A stretch of 64,000 nucleotides of DNA from Oscillospiraceae bacterium (GCA_015066365.1 SVON01000004.1:1-64000), one strand, 5' to 3'. Shown: positions 26,374-35,100, numbered from the stretch's first letter. Notes: generated by a model not told the origin, from the letters alone. Translations and numbers: made by a program.

Positions 26374-26557
26374 AGGTTGCATCCCCCTTTGCGGTAATAG
26401 ATCTGCCGTAAAACGACAGCGCACCGGCTGTGGCAACGCCCTCCGCAAAGGGTTTTTCACAATCATTCTGCGGGATCCCCACGAACGATTGCGGCGCTGT
26501 TTGGCTGGTGCAAAACGGTTTTGCTCAGATGCATCTCTATTTTATTAGCAGATGACA
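26374..26557 (-). promoter_or_regulatory. Structured 5' leader of potABCD, ribosome binding site in a stem
   Basis: On the RNA sense strand CCCTTTGCGG (26443-26452) can pair perfectly with CCGCAAAGGG (26385-26394). The second arm contains the start of the AAAGGGGG ribosome binding site of potA. The 48-base loop holds a small ACAGC/GCTGT hairpin. Upstream, 26460-26491 forms another stem of nine pairs (CAATCGTTC with GAATGATTG, one wobble). This would hide the potA start, possibly as a ligand- or ribosome-controlled switch. No named riboswitch class was recognised. Confidence 0.5.
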
Positions 26558-26563
26558 GTTACC

Positions 26564-26593
26564 ACTATAACAATTTTTGTAGCAAAATGTCAA
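26564..26593 (-). promoter_or_regulatory. sigma-A promoter of potABCD
   Basis: TTGACA (26588-26593) and TATAGT (26564-26569) on the minus strand, with an 18-base spacer. It gives a leader of about 184 bases before potA. Confidence 0.8.
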
Positions 26594-26655
26594 TAGGTTT
26601 TGAAAAAAAGCGAAAAATATGTCCACAAAATCACGATAAACCGGAGGTTGGATTT

Positions 26656-27255
26656 ATGGAACAAAACAAGCGCACCCCCTCCCCCGAACTGGTGGAGCAA
26701 TACCGCCGGCAAATGCTGGCCCTCTACGGACAGCAGCCGTCGGCACCGGTGGCAGAGGAAAACTGGTTGGACAGCCGATTCCCGGAACCGGTCCCGGAAC
26801 GAGACCGAGAAGCGGTTGCCCTACCGGAGCCCCCCGCCACACCGGAGCCCCCCGCTCCGGAACCGCCGCCCATAGCCGAAACCCCTTTCGTGGGATATTT
26901 ACGGGTGTTTGTGTTCACCGGGGCTAAGGCAGAGCCTCTGGCAGAGACCCGAGTGACGGTGACCCGAGGGGACACCGTCTTTGCCAACACCGTCACCGAC
27001 CGGGATGGCTACACACAGGTGATTCCCCTCCCCTCGGTGAACCCGGAATTGACCCTCACCCCCGGCAATACAACCCCTTACGTGACCTACGACATTCTGG
27101 TGAATGCCGACGGGTTCCGTCCCGTACGCCACGAAAACGTGCCGGTATACGGCAACACCTACGTTACCCAGCCGGTGTCGCTCTTGCCGGTGGTGCCCGG
27201 GGAGAACCCGGAAGAAATGCAGGATTTTGTATCCGGCGGTCCGACCAATCTATAA
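26656..27255 (+). CDS. Pro-rich protein with a carboxypeptidase-regulatory-like domain
   Basis: A 199-residue protein without a signal peptide. The ATG at 26656 is eight bases after GGAGG. Residues 1-30 contain a charged helix (PELVEQYRRQMLALYG), residues 45-80 are Pro/Glu-rich, and residues about 82-185 look like a beta-sandwich of the CarboxypepD_reg type, with VTRGDTVFANTVTDRDGYTQVIPLP. Such proteins are seen next to peptidoglycan-binding spore proteins in Clostridia, and here it is the first gene of a four-gene plus-strand unit. Its exact function is unknown. Confidence 0.75.
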   Translation: MEQNKRTPSPELVEQYRRQMLALYGQQPSAPVAEENWLDSRFPEPVPERDREAVALPEPPATPEPPAPEPPPIAETPFVGYLRVFVFTGAKAEPLAETRVTVTRGDTVFANTVTDRDGYTQVIPLPSVNPELTLTPGNTTPYVTYDILVNADGFRPVRHENVPVYGNTYVTQPVSLLPVVPGENPEEMQDFVSGGPTNL

Positions 27256-27270
27256 CCGGGAGGTGTGCTT

Positions 27271-28677
27271 ATGACAGGAACCCCGTTTATCCCCAAAACG
27301 CTGGTGGTGCATCTAGGCACCCCCTCTTCCAATGCAGAAAACATCTACGTGGATTTCCCGGATTACATCAAAAACGTGGCGTCCAGCGAGGTCTATCCCA
27401 CCTGGCCGGAGTCCGCGCTGAGAGCCAATATCTATGCGCAAATATCCTACGTCCTCAACCGCTATTACACCGAATGGTATCGCAGTCAAGGGTATGATTT
27501 TGACATCACCAACTCCACCCAATTTGACCAGTCCTTCGTCCCGGGGCGGGAAATATACGACACCATCAGCGACATTGTGGACGAAATCTTCAACTCCTAC
27601 GTGGTGCGGCGCGGCAGCATTGAGCCCTATTTTACCCAATACTGCAACGGCACTACCTCCACCTGCGACGGACTGAGTCAATGGGGCACCGTCCCTCTGG
27701 CTCAGCAGGGGCTGGGCCCCTACGATATCCTCACCCGGTTTTACGGGGACGACATTGACATCGTCACCGACGCCCCCGTGCGCAACGGGCAACCCTCCTA
27801 CCCCGGCCGGCCTCTCCGGCTGGGGGATGCCGGCAACGACGTGCAACAGATCCAGATCCGGCTCAACCGCATCTCCACCAACTACCCATCCATCCCCAAG
27901 ATCAACCCCGCCGACGGCAATTTCGGCGTGGATACGGAGGAGGCGGTACGCGCCTTTCAACGCACCTTTCGGTTGACGGAGGACGGCATCGTGGGTAACG
28001 CCACCTGGTACCGCATCACGTATCTGTTCAACGCGGTCAAACGGCTCAGCGAGCTGGATTCCGAGGGCATCAAACTGGAGGATCTGCCCCGCCGCTACGA
28101 GGGATTATTGGCTCTGGGGGATACCGGAGACAGCGTGCGGGTGATCCAATACTATCTGGCGGTGGTGGCGGCCTATTACGCCACCGTGCCACAGGTGGCG
28201 GTGAACGGTCTGTTCGACCAACAGACCGACGGGGCGGTACGAGCCTTTCAGCAGGCCTTTGATCTGCCGGTGGACGGCATCGTAGGGCGGCAGACGTGGC
28301 AAAAACTGGAGGACGTATATGAGAGCATCCGCACCTCCACCGAGCTCATCGACGGTGGTGTGGTGCTCTTCCCCGGCCGGGTATTGCAGGCGGGCTTTCA
28401 AGGGGAAGACGTAGCCACCATTCAGGAATATCTGGCGTATATCGCCACCGTCTACCCCGCCATCCCCGCCCCGGCGGTCACCGGCGTGTACGGGTTGGAA
28501 ACGGTGCAGGCGGTGGAGGCCTTTCAGCGTCAGTTCGGGCTACCGGAAACCGGAACGGTGGGGGTCACCACGTGGGACGCCATCGCCTCGCTGTACTCCG
28601 ACCTGCGCACCGGCAACACCCAACGCCTGGGACAATTTCCCGGCACCGAACTATCTGAGGAGGGGGTGGCAGAATGA
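27271..28677 (+). CDS. SpoIID-like domain protein with three peptidoglycan-binding repeats
   Basis: A 468-residue protein. The start at 27271 has GGGAGG eight bases upstream. Residues about 8-160 resemble SpoIID/LytB-type domains: NVASSEVYPTWPESALRAN, DITNSTQFDQ and the CDGLSQWG element similar to the GxSQWG motif of SpoIID. Three PG_binding_1 repeats follow (about 170-250, 270-345 and 360-440), each ending with GxxTxxAVxAFQxxFxLxxxGxVxxxTW. No signal peptide is visible. It likely binds or remodels spore peptidoglycan, though it could be held in the coat or cortex region by other proteins. Confidence 0.8.
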   Translation: MTGTPFIPKTLVVHLGTPSSNAENIYVDFPDYIKNVASSEVYPTWPESALRANIYAQISYVLNRYYTEWYRSQGYDFDITNSTQFDQSFVPGREIYDTISDIVDEIFNSYVVRRGSIEPYFTQYCNGTTSTCDGLSQWGTVPLAQQGLGPYDILTRFYGDDIDIVTDAPVRNGQPSYPGRPLRLGDAGNDVQQIQIRLNRISTNYPSIPKINPADGNFGVDTEEAVRAFQRTFRLTEDGIVGNATWYRITYLFNAVKRLSELDSEGIKLEDLPRRYEGLLALGDTGDSVRVIQYYLAVVAAYYATVPQVAVNGLFDQQTDGAVRAFQQAFDLPVDGIVGRQTWQKLEDVYESIRTSTELIDGGVVLFPGRVLQAGFQGEDVATIQEYLAYIATVYPAIPAPAVTGVYGLETVQAVEAFQRQFGLPETGTVGVTTWDAIASLYSDLRTGNTQRLGQFPGTELSEEGVAE

Positions 28678-29162
28678 ATTTTTGGGAGAACGACGTCACC
28701 GCCGATTCCCGTCCCTACGTGATGGAACTGCAAAGCTACCTTCGCGCCTTGGAACGGGAGAAAACCGGCACCACCGCGGTGCCCCAAGACGGATTTTACG
28801 GCACCGCCACCACGGCGGGGGTACTGCAATTTCAGCAATCCACCGGTCTGCCGGCCACCGGAACGGTGGACCGGGTTACTTGGGAGGCGCTGTTTGCCGC
28901 CTACGAGGCTCTGCGCCGGGGTCAAGCGCCGCCATTATACATACGCGGATTGCGGCAACCCACGCTAATCCCCGGCGACCAAGGGGATGCGGTGCTGTTT
29001 CTCAACATTATGCTGGGGCTCGGAGATGCCGCCTACACCGCCGCCACACAAGAGGCGGTAAGAGCGGTGCAACAGAGCGCCTTTCTGCCGGTCACCGGCA
29101 ACACCGATAAGGCTACGTGGGATGCGGTGGTACGGCTTTACAATCAAGGGGGAACAACGTGA
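28674..29162 (+). CDS. Protein with two peptidoglycan-binding (PG_binding_1) repeats
   Basis: A 162-residue protein that overlaps the upstream gene by four bases (ATGA). Repeat 1 covers about residues 12-80 (FYGTATTAGVLQFQQSTGLP), repeat 2 about 95-158 (ATQEAVRAVQQSAFLPVTG). There is no signal peptide and no catalytic domain, so it appears to be a pure wall-binding partner of the preceding SpoIID-like protein. Confidence 0.8.
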   Translation: MNFWENDVTADSRPYVMELQSYLRALEREKTGTTAVPQDGFYGTATTAGVLQFQQSTGLPATGTVDRVTWEALFAAYEALRRGQAPPLYIRGLRQPTLIPGDQGDAVLFLNIMLGLGDAAYTAATQEAVRAVQQSAFLPVTGNTDKATWDAVVRLYNQGGTT

Positions 29163-30688
29163 ACAAGCGGGTCTTCTACAAAAACACAGCGGTGATGACC
29201 GGTTGTTCGTTAGTCTTACGGCTGATGGGCATCGTGTTCCGCATCTTTATCTCCAACCGGGTGGGGGCCGAAGGGATGGGGCTCTATCAGTTGGTATTCT
29301 CGGTGTACGTGCTGGGCACCACCTTTGCCACCAGCGGCATCATCACCGCCGTCACCCGGTTGGCGGCGGAGCACCTGGCCAAAGGCAACCCAGGCGCTGT
29401 GATCCGTCTGATGCGTCTGTGCGCCTTTTGCTGTCTGTTGGTGGGTGGGGTGTCGGCTCTGCTTCTGTTCGGCGGTGCCCCCTACATCGGTCGTCTGCTG
29501 GGGGATAGTCGGGCGGTTCCGGCCATCGCTTACAGCGGTATCGCCCTGCCCTTTATCGGCATCTCCAGTTGTCTGAAGGGGTACTTTTTAGCCAAGCGGC
29601 AGGCGTGGCCGCCCTGTCTGGCGCAAATGCTGGAACAAGCGGTGCGCATCGGCAGCATCCTTTGGATGCTCAACGAGTTTTGGGACGGCAGTTTGGCCGG
29701 AGCCTGCCTAATCATTGTGTTGGGTGACGCCCTATCCGAAACGGTAGCCTGTATCTATCTGCTGTGCGCCTACCGTCACCAACGACGGTATACTCTGCCA
29801 CAGGACCGGCAGCCGGGAGCACCGCTGCTGCGCCCCATGTTGCATATTGCCCTGCCCCTTACCGCCGGACGGTATCTTTCCACTGCCTTACGGACGGTAG
29901 AGAATTTTCTGGTACCGGCAAGGTTAACCCGCTACACCCGGTCAGAAACCGCCTCGTTGGCGCAATTTGGAGCTGTAAAGGGGATGGCCTTGCCGCTCAT
30001 TTTCTTCCCCTCTGCTCTCTTGATGACGGTGTCCGGACTGCTAATCCCGGAATTATCCGACGCCTACGCTCTGGGCCACCGCCGTCAGGTGACCCGTCTG
30101 GTGGAATTATCCCTGCAGATCACCCTCCTGGGAGCGATTTTGGTGGGGGGACTGTTCACCGTGCTGGGCAAGCCGCTGGGGGTGTTGCTCTACAACGACC
30201 CGTTGGCGGGGACGCTGTTGCAGGTATTGGGACCGCTGACCCCGGTGATGTATCTGGACAGCGTGGTCACGGGGATGCTGAAAGGCTTGGGTCAGCAGGT
30301 GCACTCCCTCTGGTTCTCGGTAACCGATTCGGTGGTGCGCATTCTGCTGATCGTGGTGCTGCTTCCCCATTACGGTCTGGCAGGCTTCCTGTTTGTGATG
30401 GTGGTGAGCAATCTGCTGACCGGATCCCTGAGCACCGCCCGGCTATTAACGGTCAGCGGAGCCGGGATGCAATGGAGCCGGTGGATCCTGCGCCCTCTGT
30501 TGGCGGCGGGGATCGCCGGCGGGATATGCCTTCTATTGCCCTTTGAGGGCACCGCTTACCTTATCCTCTCTGCCCTGCTGTTTACCGGTGTGTACGTAGG
30601 ACTGATGCCTCTATTGGGATGCTTTAACAAAGAGGACTGGAAACAGCTTATCTCCCAAAAAGGGCAACAAAAAGCCGCTGTCGATTGA
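29159..30688 (+). CDS. spoVB: SpoVB-like MATE/MOP-superfamily lipid flippase
   Basis: A 509-residue polytopic protein of the polysaccharide-transport/MurJ-like group. The N-terminus KNTAVMTGCSLVLRLMGIVF and VGAEGMGLYQLVFSVYVLG match the SpoVB family, which is needed for spore cortex synthesis in Bacilli. The start is GTG at 29159, six bases after AAGGGGG, in a GTGA overlap with the previous gene. About 14 hydrophobic segments are visible. Its operon with peptidoglycan-binding proteins supports a cortex-related role. Its TGA lies in the loop of the operon terminator. Confidence 0.85.
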   Translation: MNKRVFYKNTAVMTGCSLVLRLMGIVFRIFISNRVGAEGMGLYQLVFSVYVLGTTFATSGIITAVTRLAAEHLAKGNPGAVIRLMRLCAFCCLLVGGVSALLLFGGAPYIGRLLGDSRAVPAIAYSGIALPFIGISSCLKGYFLAKRQAWPPCLAQMLEQAVRIGSILWMLNEFWDGSLAGACLIIVLGDALSETVACIYLLCAYRHQRRYTLPQDRQPGAPLLRPMLHIALPLTAGRYLSTALRTVENFLVPARLTRYTRSETASLAQFGAVKGMALPLIFFPSALLMTVSGLLIPELSDAYALGHRRQVTRLVELSLQITLLGAILVGGLFTVLGKPLGVLLYNDPLAGTLLQVLGPLTPVMYLDSVVTGMLKGLGQQVHSLWFSVTDSVVRILLIVVLLPHYGLAGFLFVMVVSNLLTGSLSTARLLTVSGAGMQWSRWILRPLLAAGIAGGICLLLPFEGTAYLILSALLFTGVYVGLMPLLGCFNKEDWKQLISQKGQQKAAVD

Positions 30689-30702
30689 CAGCGGCTTTTT
30701 AT
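30669..30702. terminator. Bidirectional terminator between the spoVB-like gene and the Cthe_2159-like gene
   Basis: AAAAAGCCGCTGTC and GACAGCGGCTTTTT form a perfect stem with a GATT loop. Runs of T on both strands let it serve the two converging genes. Confidence 0.88.
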
Positions 30703-32256
30703 TTAGACGATTTGGAAATAATTAGCCCCGGTTACGATGGTAAACACGTGGGAGGCCGTGCTGTCATCCACCGATTGGGCACCCTCACCGGGACGGGAGG
30801 GCGGCGTCGCTCCCTCCGGAAGACCTTCCGGCCTCTCGGGGCGCTGACCGCCAAAGCCCTCGGGCGGTTCCATTCCTTCGGGGCGTTCTCCGCCTAATTC
30901 TCCGGGAGCGCCACCGAAGCCCATACCGCCCTGGGTGGCGGTACCCTTCAGTTGTTCGGCTCCATCCCACAGAGCATAGTCCCCCGGGGTTAACGAAGGA
31001 GAAGAAACCACCAGGCAGGTGTAGGCATTGACGACGGTGTGGGACACCACCACGTCTCCCTGGGCGTTTTTCAGTTGTATGGCGCTGTTCTTGCGGGACT
31101 GCCGGCAGGTAAACACCGCGTGGGTCTGTCCCCCATTCTCAATACGGTCCAGCATATTGCCGGTGGCCACCACAATGCCGCCGTTAATATGAATGCCTTT
31201 ATCCGAGTCGATCCCCGCATCGCCGCTGAACCCACAGGCCTGCGCCAACACCATGCCGCCGTTGATCACCAACCAACCGTTGGAGTCGATGCCGTCGCCC
31301 TCTCCGGTGGCGCCGTTGACGGTGATGACCAGACGGCCACCGTTGACGGTGGTGACCGAGATGTTATCCTCGTTGGTATTGATGCCGTCATTGCCGGATT
31401 CGATGGCAATATCTCCGCCGTTAATGGTCAGGTGTAGCTCGGAATCCAGACCCTCATTGGCGGCTTTGATGGACAGCTTTCCGTTGCCGTTGCCTTTGTT
31501 GCCCCCCTGTATCTCCATCGACATCTTGGAGTAAAAGGCGGCATCGTATTTGTGCAGTTTCTTCGCGTCCGTCACCTCGGTGCCATCGTCAGACAGCTCC
31601 ACTGTGCCGGGTTTGTAAATCCGGGCTACGTAAGAGCCGTTCACCCGGTTGTCGCTGTTGTTGGCAAGAATGACCCGGGCACCGGCTTTGGAGGTGTCCA
31701 CGTCCTTGGTGGCGGTTGCCTCCTCCTTTTGCCCACACTCATACACATTGTAAAAGATCACGGCCGGTGCCACCTCACAGGTGATATCCAGGCCGTTAAG
31801 CACCAGTGTCACCACCGCATGGGGGTCTTGCTCAGCCTCTTCACCCAGGTCTACGGCGATCTGCCCCTTGGACAGTTTGCCGGACAGCACGTACTGTCCG
31901 GGCTGGGTGATATGCACCACGGTATGAGCGTCTGCCTCCTCTTTGGTGTGGGCGTCTTTCTCCTCCCCCTCACCGTAGGTAAAGTCCTTGCCGGACTCAT
32001 AATACACGATATCGTTGGCGGCATATACCGCCGCATTTTCATCCTTTGCGATTGCCGCGCCATCCACGGTGATGGCGGTATCGGACAGGGTGATCTGTGT
32101 GCCCGCATAGGTTTCTGCCGTCTGGTCAAGCTCGACCGCCATCAGCGATTTCCCCTCCGGCCGGGAGTCCTCCTCTTTCGGCTGGGTTTCCCCACAGCCG
32201 GTCAGCAGACCGGTCAGCAACAAGGCAGACACCCCTAAACTAAGCCAACGCTTCAT
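30703..32256 (-). CDS. Lipoprotein with Cthe_2159-like (DUF4353) beta-helix carbohydrate-binding domain
   Basis: A 517-residue surface lipoprotein. Signal peptide with lipobox LLTGC, followed by a charged linker. Residues from about 60 to 430 have the repeats of Cthe_2159-type proteins, a calcium-binding beta-helix that binds acidic or cellulosic polysaccharides: NGLDITCEVAPAVIF, ANEGLDSELHLTINGG, SGNDGINTNEDN and SNGWLVINGG. The tail (about 435-500) is Gly/Pro/Glu-rich. The second ATG (32256) has AAAGGGG nine bases upstream and is preferred. Upstream are two direct repeats of TTGTTTAC type. Confidence 0.78.
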   Translation of the reverse strand: MKRWLSLGVSALLLTGLLTGCGETQPKEEDSRPEGKSLMAVELDQTAETYAGTQITLSDTAITVDGAAIAKDENAAVYAANDIVYYESGKDFTYGEGEEKDAHTKEEADAHTVVHITQPGQYVLSGKLSKGQIAVDLGEEAEQDPHAVVTLVLNGLDITCEVAPAVIFYNVYECGQKEEATATKDVDTSKAGARVILANNSDNRVNGSYVARIYKPGTVELSDDGTEVTDAKKLHKYDAAFYSKMSMEIQGGNKGNGNGKLSIKAANEGLDSELHLTINGGDIAIESGNDGINTNEDNISVTTVNGGRLVITVNGATGEGDGIDSNGWLVINGGMVLAQACGFSGDAGIDSDKGIHINGGIVVATGNMLDRIENGGQTHAVFTCRQSRKNSAIQLKNAQGDVVVSHTVVNAYTCLVVSSPSLTPGDYALWDGAEQLKGTATQGGMGFGGAPGELGGERPEGMEPPEGFGGQRPERPEGLPEGATPPSRPGEGAQSVDDSTASHVFTIVTGANYFQIV

Positions 32257-32320
32257 CGTCATACGCCCCTTTCTTTTGTTTTTATTCTATCGCATTTGTT
32301 CCCACAGTTTATGTCGTAAC

Positions 32321-32340
32321 TGTAAACAAATGGTAAACAA
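32321..32340 (-). promoter_or_regulatory. Direct repeats with 11-base period upstream of the Cthe_2159-like gene
   Basis: TTGTTTACC and TTGTTTACA on the minus strand start 11 bases apart. Tandem half-sites with one-helical-turn period are typical of OmpR/PhoB-family response regulators. A weak promoter (TTTACC, 18 bases, CATAAA) overlaps them. No regulator gene lies next to it. Confidence 0.4.
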
Positions 32341-32366
32341 AAGGCCGCTTTATAAGCGGCCTTTTG
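32338..32366 (-). terminator. Terminator of the rarA-AlkD-like unit
   Basis: AAAAGGCCGCTT and AAGCGGCCTTTT flank a three-base loop. The stop codon of the AlkD-like gene (32350-32352) lies within the stem. Confidence 0.8.
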
Positions 32367-33042
32367 TGCATTTATATTGTTTTAGTTGTTCTTTATGCTC
32401 ATCCGTCACCCGATAGCTTTCCACCGCCTTTTGGATAGCCTTGTTGTGGGTCCATTCCGGCAGACAGCGCTCCCGCATATAAGGCAGAGTGGCCTCATAC
32501 TGCTTGGCCAGCGCGGTGGCAAAATACCATGCCACCATCATCCGCACGTAGTATTCCTCCCGATCAACACGCGCTACCCACTCCAGATATTCCGGGCAAA
32601 ACCGATCGTCCAAAAAATGGCGTTGGAGCATCCCGATGCCATACCGCACTGTATAAGGGTGGTCGGAACTCATCCACTCCCGTATCTTGCACAGCAGGTC
32701 CTCCGGGTGCTTTTTGATCACCTTGGGTGACCAGCCGTCGCAGGTGGACCAGTTATCCACATACGGCAAGAAGGCATCTATGGCGGCAATACAGCCATCG
32801 TAATCTTTTATCTGCTCCACCAGAAAAGCGTGGAGGTTGTTTTCCTCATAATAGGTGTGCGGAAGTTCCCGCAAAAACGCCTGAGCCTCCGGCGTGCCGG
32901 CCAATTCCTTAGCCAATTTCCGCAGAACAGGGGTACGCACCCCTATGACCCGCGCCGGGTCAACGATGGGCATCAGCGAAATCTGAAACTGACGGTATCC
33001 TTCGTCTGCCAATGAGAGCAACCGTTCGGTGATGGGGCTCAT
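32350..33042 (-). CDS. AlkD-like DNA alkylation repair protein
   Basis: A 230-residue all-helical HEAT-like repeat protein of the DNA_alkylation family. Members remove bulky or positively charged alkylated bases. Family-like pieces are VIGVRTPVLRKLAKEL near residue 33, FLPYVDNWSTCDGW around 90, and MMVAWYFATALAKQYE around 170, which contain the Trp and Asp residues used in the lesion pocket. It begins inside the end of rarA (overlap 33039-33042), so both DNA-maintenance genes are translated from one transcript. Confidence 0.85.
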   Translation of the reverse strand: MSPITERLLSLADEGYRQFQISLMPIVDPARVIGVRTPVLRKLAKELAGTPEAQAFLRELPHTYYEENNLHAFLVEQIKDYDGCIAAIDAFLPYVDNWSTCDGWSPKVIKKHPEDLLCKIREWMSSDHPYTVRYGIGMLQRHFLDDRFCPEYLEWVARVDREEYYVRMMVAWYFATALAKQYEATLPYMRERCLPEWTHNKAIQKAVESYRVTDEHKEQLKQYKCTKGRL

Positions 33043-34304
33043 TTCTTTATATCCTTCCAGTAGGCGGCAAAAGCCTGCTCGGTCTTGTTATCGCCGGGGG
33101 TGTAGTAGGTGGTATCCTTGATGGCGTCCGGCAGATACTGCTGATCCACCCAATGACCGGGGAAATCGTGGGGATACCGATAGAACTGCCCCTTATTGAC
33201 CACCTCGTCACCGTCGTAGTGCTTGTTCTGCAACTGACGGGGCACCGCACCGCTTTTGCCGGACTGCACGTCTGCCATCGCTTGGTTGATGGCGTTGTAC
33301 ACCGCATTGGATTTGGGTGCCTGACACACCAGCACCACCGCATTGGCCAGGGGGATGCGCGCCTCCGGCAGACCCACCTGCAGGGCGGTGTCCACCGCCG
33401 CCTTGACGATGGGGATGATCTGGGGATAGGCCAGACCTACATCCTCGTTGGCGCACACCAGCAGGCGGCGGCAGGCCGAGGGCAGGTCACCGGCCTCCAA
33501 CAGCCGGGCCAGGTAGTGAATGGCGGCATCCGGGTCGGAGCCGCGCATGGATTTTTGGTAAGCGGAGATGATGTCGTAGTGCTCGTCCCCCTCCCGGTCG
33601 TACCGCATGGCGCTGCGCTGAGCCAACTGCCGGGCAGTATCCAGGGATACGTACACCCCGCCGTCGGGGGTGGTCTCCCCCGCCAGAGCGCAGAGCTCCA
33701 CCGCATTCAGCGATTTACGCACGTCACCGCCGCTGGAGCGGGCGATGTGGGCGCACACGCCCTCCTCTACCGTGATGGGATTGCCGCTCTCCTCCTGCAG
33801 AAAACGGAAGCCCCGCTCCACCGCTTTTTCAATATCCGCGTTAGACACCGGTTTGAACTCAAACACGGTGGAGCGGCTGAGGATGGCGTTATACACGTAG
33901 AAATAGGGGTTCTCGGTGGTGGACGCAATCAAGGTGATCTGTCCGTTCTCAATGTACTCCAGCAGAGTTTGCTGCTGGCGTTTATTGAAATACTGGATCT
34001 CATCCAGATACAGCAGGATGCCGTTCATCCCCGTAAAGGTGTCCAACTCTTCCACCACCGCCTTGATATCCGCCGTGGAAGCCGTGGTGCCGTTGAGCTT
34101 ATGCAGGCGCATATCCGTCTGCTGGGCGATGATGCGGGCCACCGTGGTCTTGCCCACGCCAGAGGGGCCGTAGAAGATCAGGTTGGGGATACGCCCGGAC
34201 TGCATAATATTGCGCAAAGCCTTACCCTCGCCCAGGATGTGCTGTTGCCCCACCACCTCTTCCAGAGAAGATGGGCGGATGCGGTCGGCTAACGGTTTAT
34301 TCAT
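33039..34304 (-). CDS. rarA: Replication-associated recombination protein A (RarA/MgsA)
   Basis: A 421-residue AAA+ ATPase acting at stalled replication forks. Walker A GPSGVGKTT is near residue 46, Walker B is LLYLDEIQYFNKRQQQ, and sensor 1 is STTENPYFYVYNAILSRS. A C-terminal region with LLEAGDLPSACRRLLVCANEDVG and the MgsA-type tail (HYDGDEVVNKGQFYRYPHDF in part) completes it. AAAGGAGGG precedes the ATG, and a consensus promoter lies at 34336-34364. Confidence 0.95.
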   Translation of the reverse strand: MNKPLADRIRPSSLEEVVGQQHILGEGKALRNIMQSGRIPNLIFYGPSGVGKTTVARIIAQQTDMRLHKLNGTTASTADIKAVVEELDTFTGMNGILLYLDEIQYFNKRQQQTLLEYIENGQITLIASTTENPYFYVYNAILSRSTVFEFKPVSNADIEKAVERGFRFLQEESGNPITVEEGVCAHIARSSGGDVRKSLNAVELCALAGETTPDGGVYVSLDTARQLAQRSAMRYDREGDEHYDIISAYQKSMRGSDPDAAIHYLARLLEAGDLPSACRRLLVCANEDVGLAYPQIIPIVKAAVDTALQVGLPEARIPLANAVVLVCQAPKSNAVYNAINQAMADVQSGKSGAVPRQLQNKHYDGDEVVNKGQFYRYPHDFPGHWVDQQYLPDAIKDTTYYTPGDNKTEQAFAAYWKDIKK

Positions 34305-34335
34305 GGGGTATCCCTCCTTTCGTCATATCCTCTCT

Positions 34336-34364
34336 ATCATACAAAGAAAACGCCCCGCTGTCAA
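34336..34364 (-). promoter_or_regulatory. sigma-A promoter of rarA
   Basis: TTGACA (34359-34364) and TATGAT (34336-34341) on the minus strand, 17-base spacer. It stands back to back with the nth promoter, the two -35 boxes being 14 bases apart. Confidence 0.85.
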
Positions 34365-34378
34365 GAATTTCCGTTGCG

Positions 34379-34408
34379 TTGACAGTAGGGGGTGAATTGT
34401 GGTATGAT
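34379..34408 (+). promoter_or_regulatory. sigma-A promoter of nth
   Basis: TTGACA (34379-34384), 18-base spacer, TATGAT (34403-34408), with a TG pair two bases before the -10. Confidence 0.8.
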
Positions 34409-34441
34409 ACCTGTCGAAACCAGACGAAAGGACGTGCCGCT

Positions 34442-35071
34442 ATGACCAAGAAGCAACGGGCTTTGGCTGCCGTAGAGGGGCTCAAGGCCACCTACCCCGA
34501 CGCCATCTGTTCCCTCACCTCGGAGAACCCGTTACAATTACTGATCGCCGTCCGGCTGTCCGCCCAGTGCACCGATGCACGGGTCAACCTGGTGACCCCG
34601 GCGCTGTTTGCCCGCTTCCCCACCCTGGAAGCCTTTGCCGAGGCTGAGGCGGATGAGGTGGGCACATACATCCGCTCCTGCGGTCTGTACAAGACCAAGG
34701 CCAAGGACATCGTAGCCATGTGCCGGATGCTCCGGGACGAATACGGCGGCGTGATCCCGGACACGGTGGAGGAGCTGACCAAACTCCCCGGCGTGGGTCG
34801 TAAGACCGCCAATCTGGTGTGCGGTGACGTCTACGGCAAGCCGGCGGTGGTGGCAGACACCCACTGCATCCGCATTACCGGGCGGTTGGGGCTGACCGAC
34901 GGCAGTAAAGATCCGTACAAGGTAGAAATGCAGCTGTGCAAAGTGCTTCCTCCGGAGGAGAGCAACGATTTCTGCCACCGCTTGGTGCTGTTTGGACGAG
35001 ATACCTGCTCTGCCAGAACGCCCAAGTGTGAAATTTGTCCGCTGAGGGAGATTTGCGCTAAGAAGATATAA
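34442..35071 (+). CDS. nth: Endonuclease III
   Basis: DNA glycosylase/AP lyase for oxidised pyrimidines, 209 residues. The helix-hairpin-helix motif LPGVGRKTANLV is near residue 116 and includes the catalytic Lys; the catalytic Asp is in VADTHCIRITGRLG. The [4Fe-4S] cluster loop at the C-terminus has Cys spacing CX6CX2CX5C (CSARTPKCEICPLREIC). The ATG at 34442 follows GAAAGGA. Confidence 0.97.
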   Translation: MTKKQRALAAVEGLKATYPDAICSLTSENPLQLLIAVRLSAQCTDARVNLVTPALFARFPTLEAFAEAEADEVGTYIRSCGLYKTKAKDIVAMCRMLRDEYGGVIPDTVEELTKLPGVGRKTANLVCGDVYGKPAVVADTHCIRITGRLGLTDGSKDPYKVEMQLCKVLPPEESNDFCHRLVLFGRDTCSARTPKCEICPLREICAKKI

Positions 35072-35100
35072 AAACCACCCGCCCAGCGGGTGGTTTTTCT
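35069..35100 (+). terminator. Terminator of nth
   Basis: AAAAACCACCCGC and GCGGGTGGTTTTT with a CCA loop, followed by TCTT. It starts at the nth stop codon. Confidence 0.9.
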
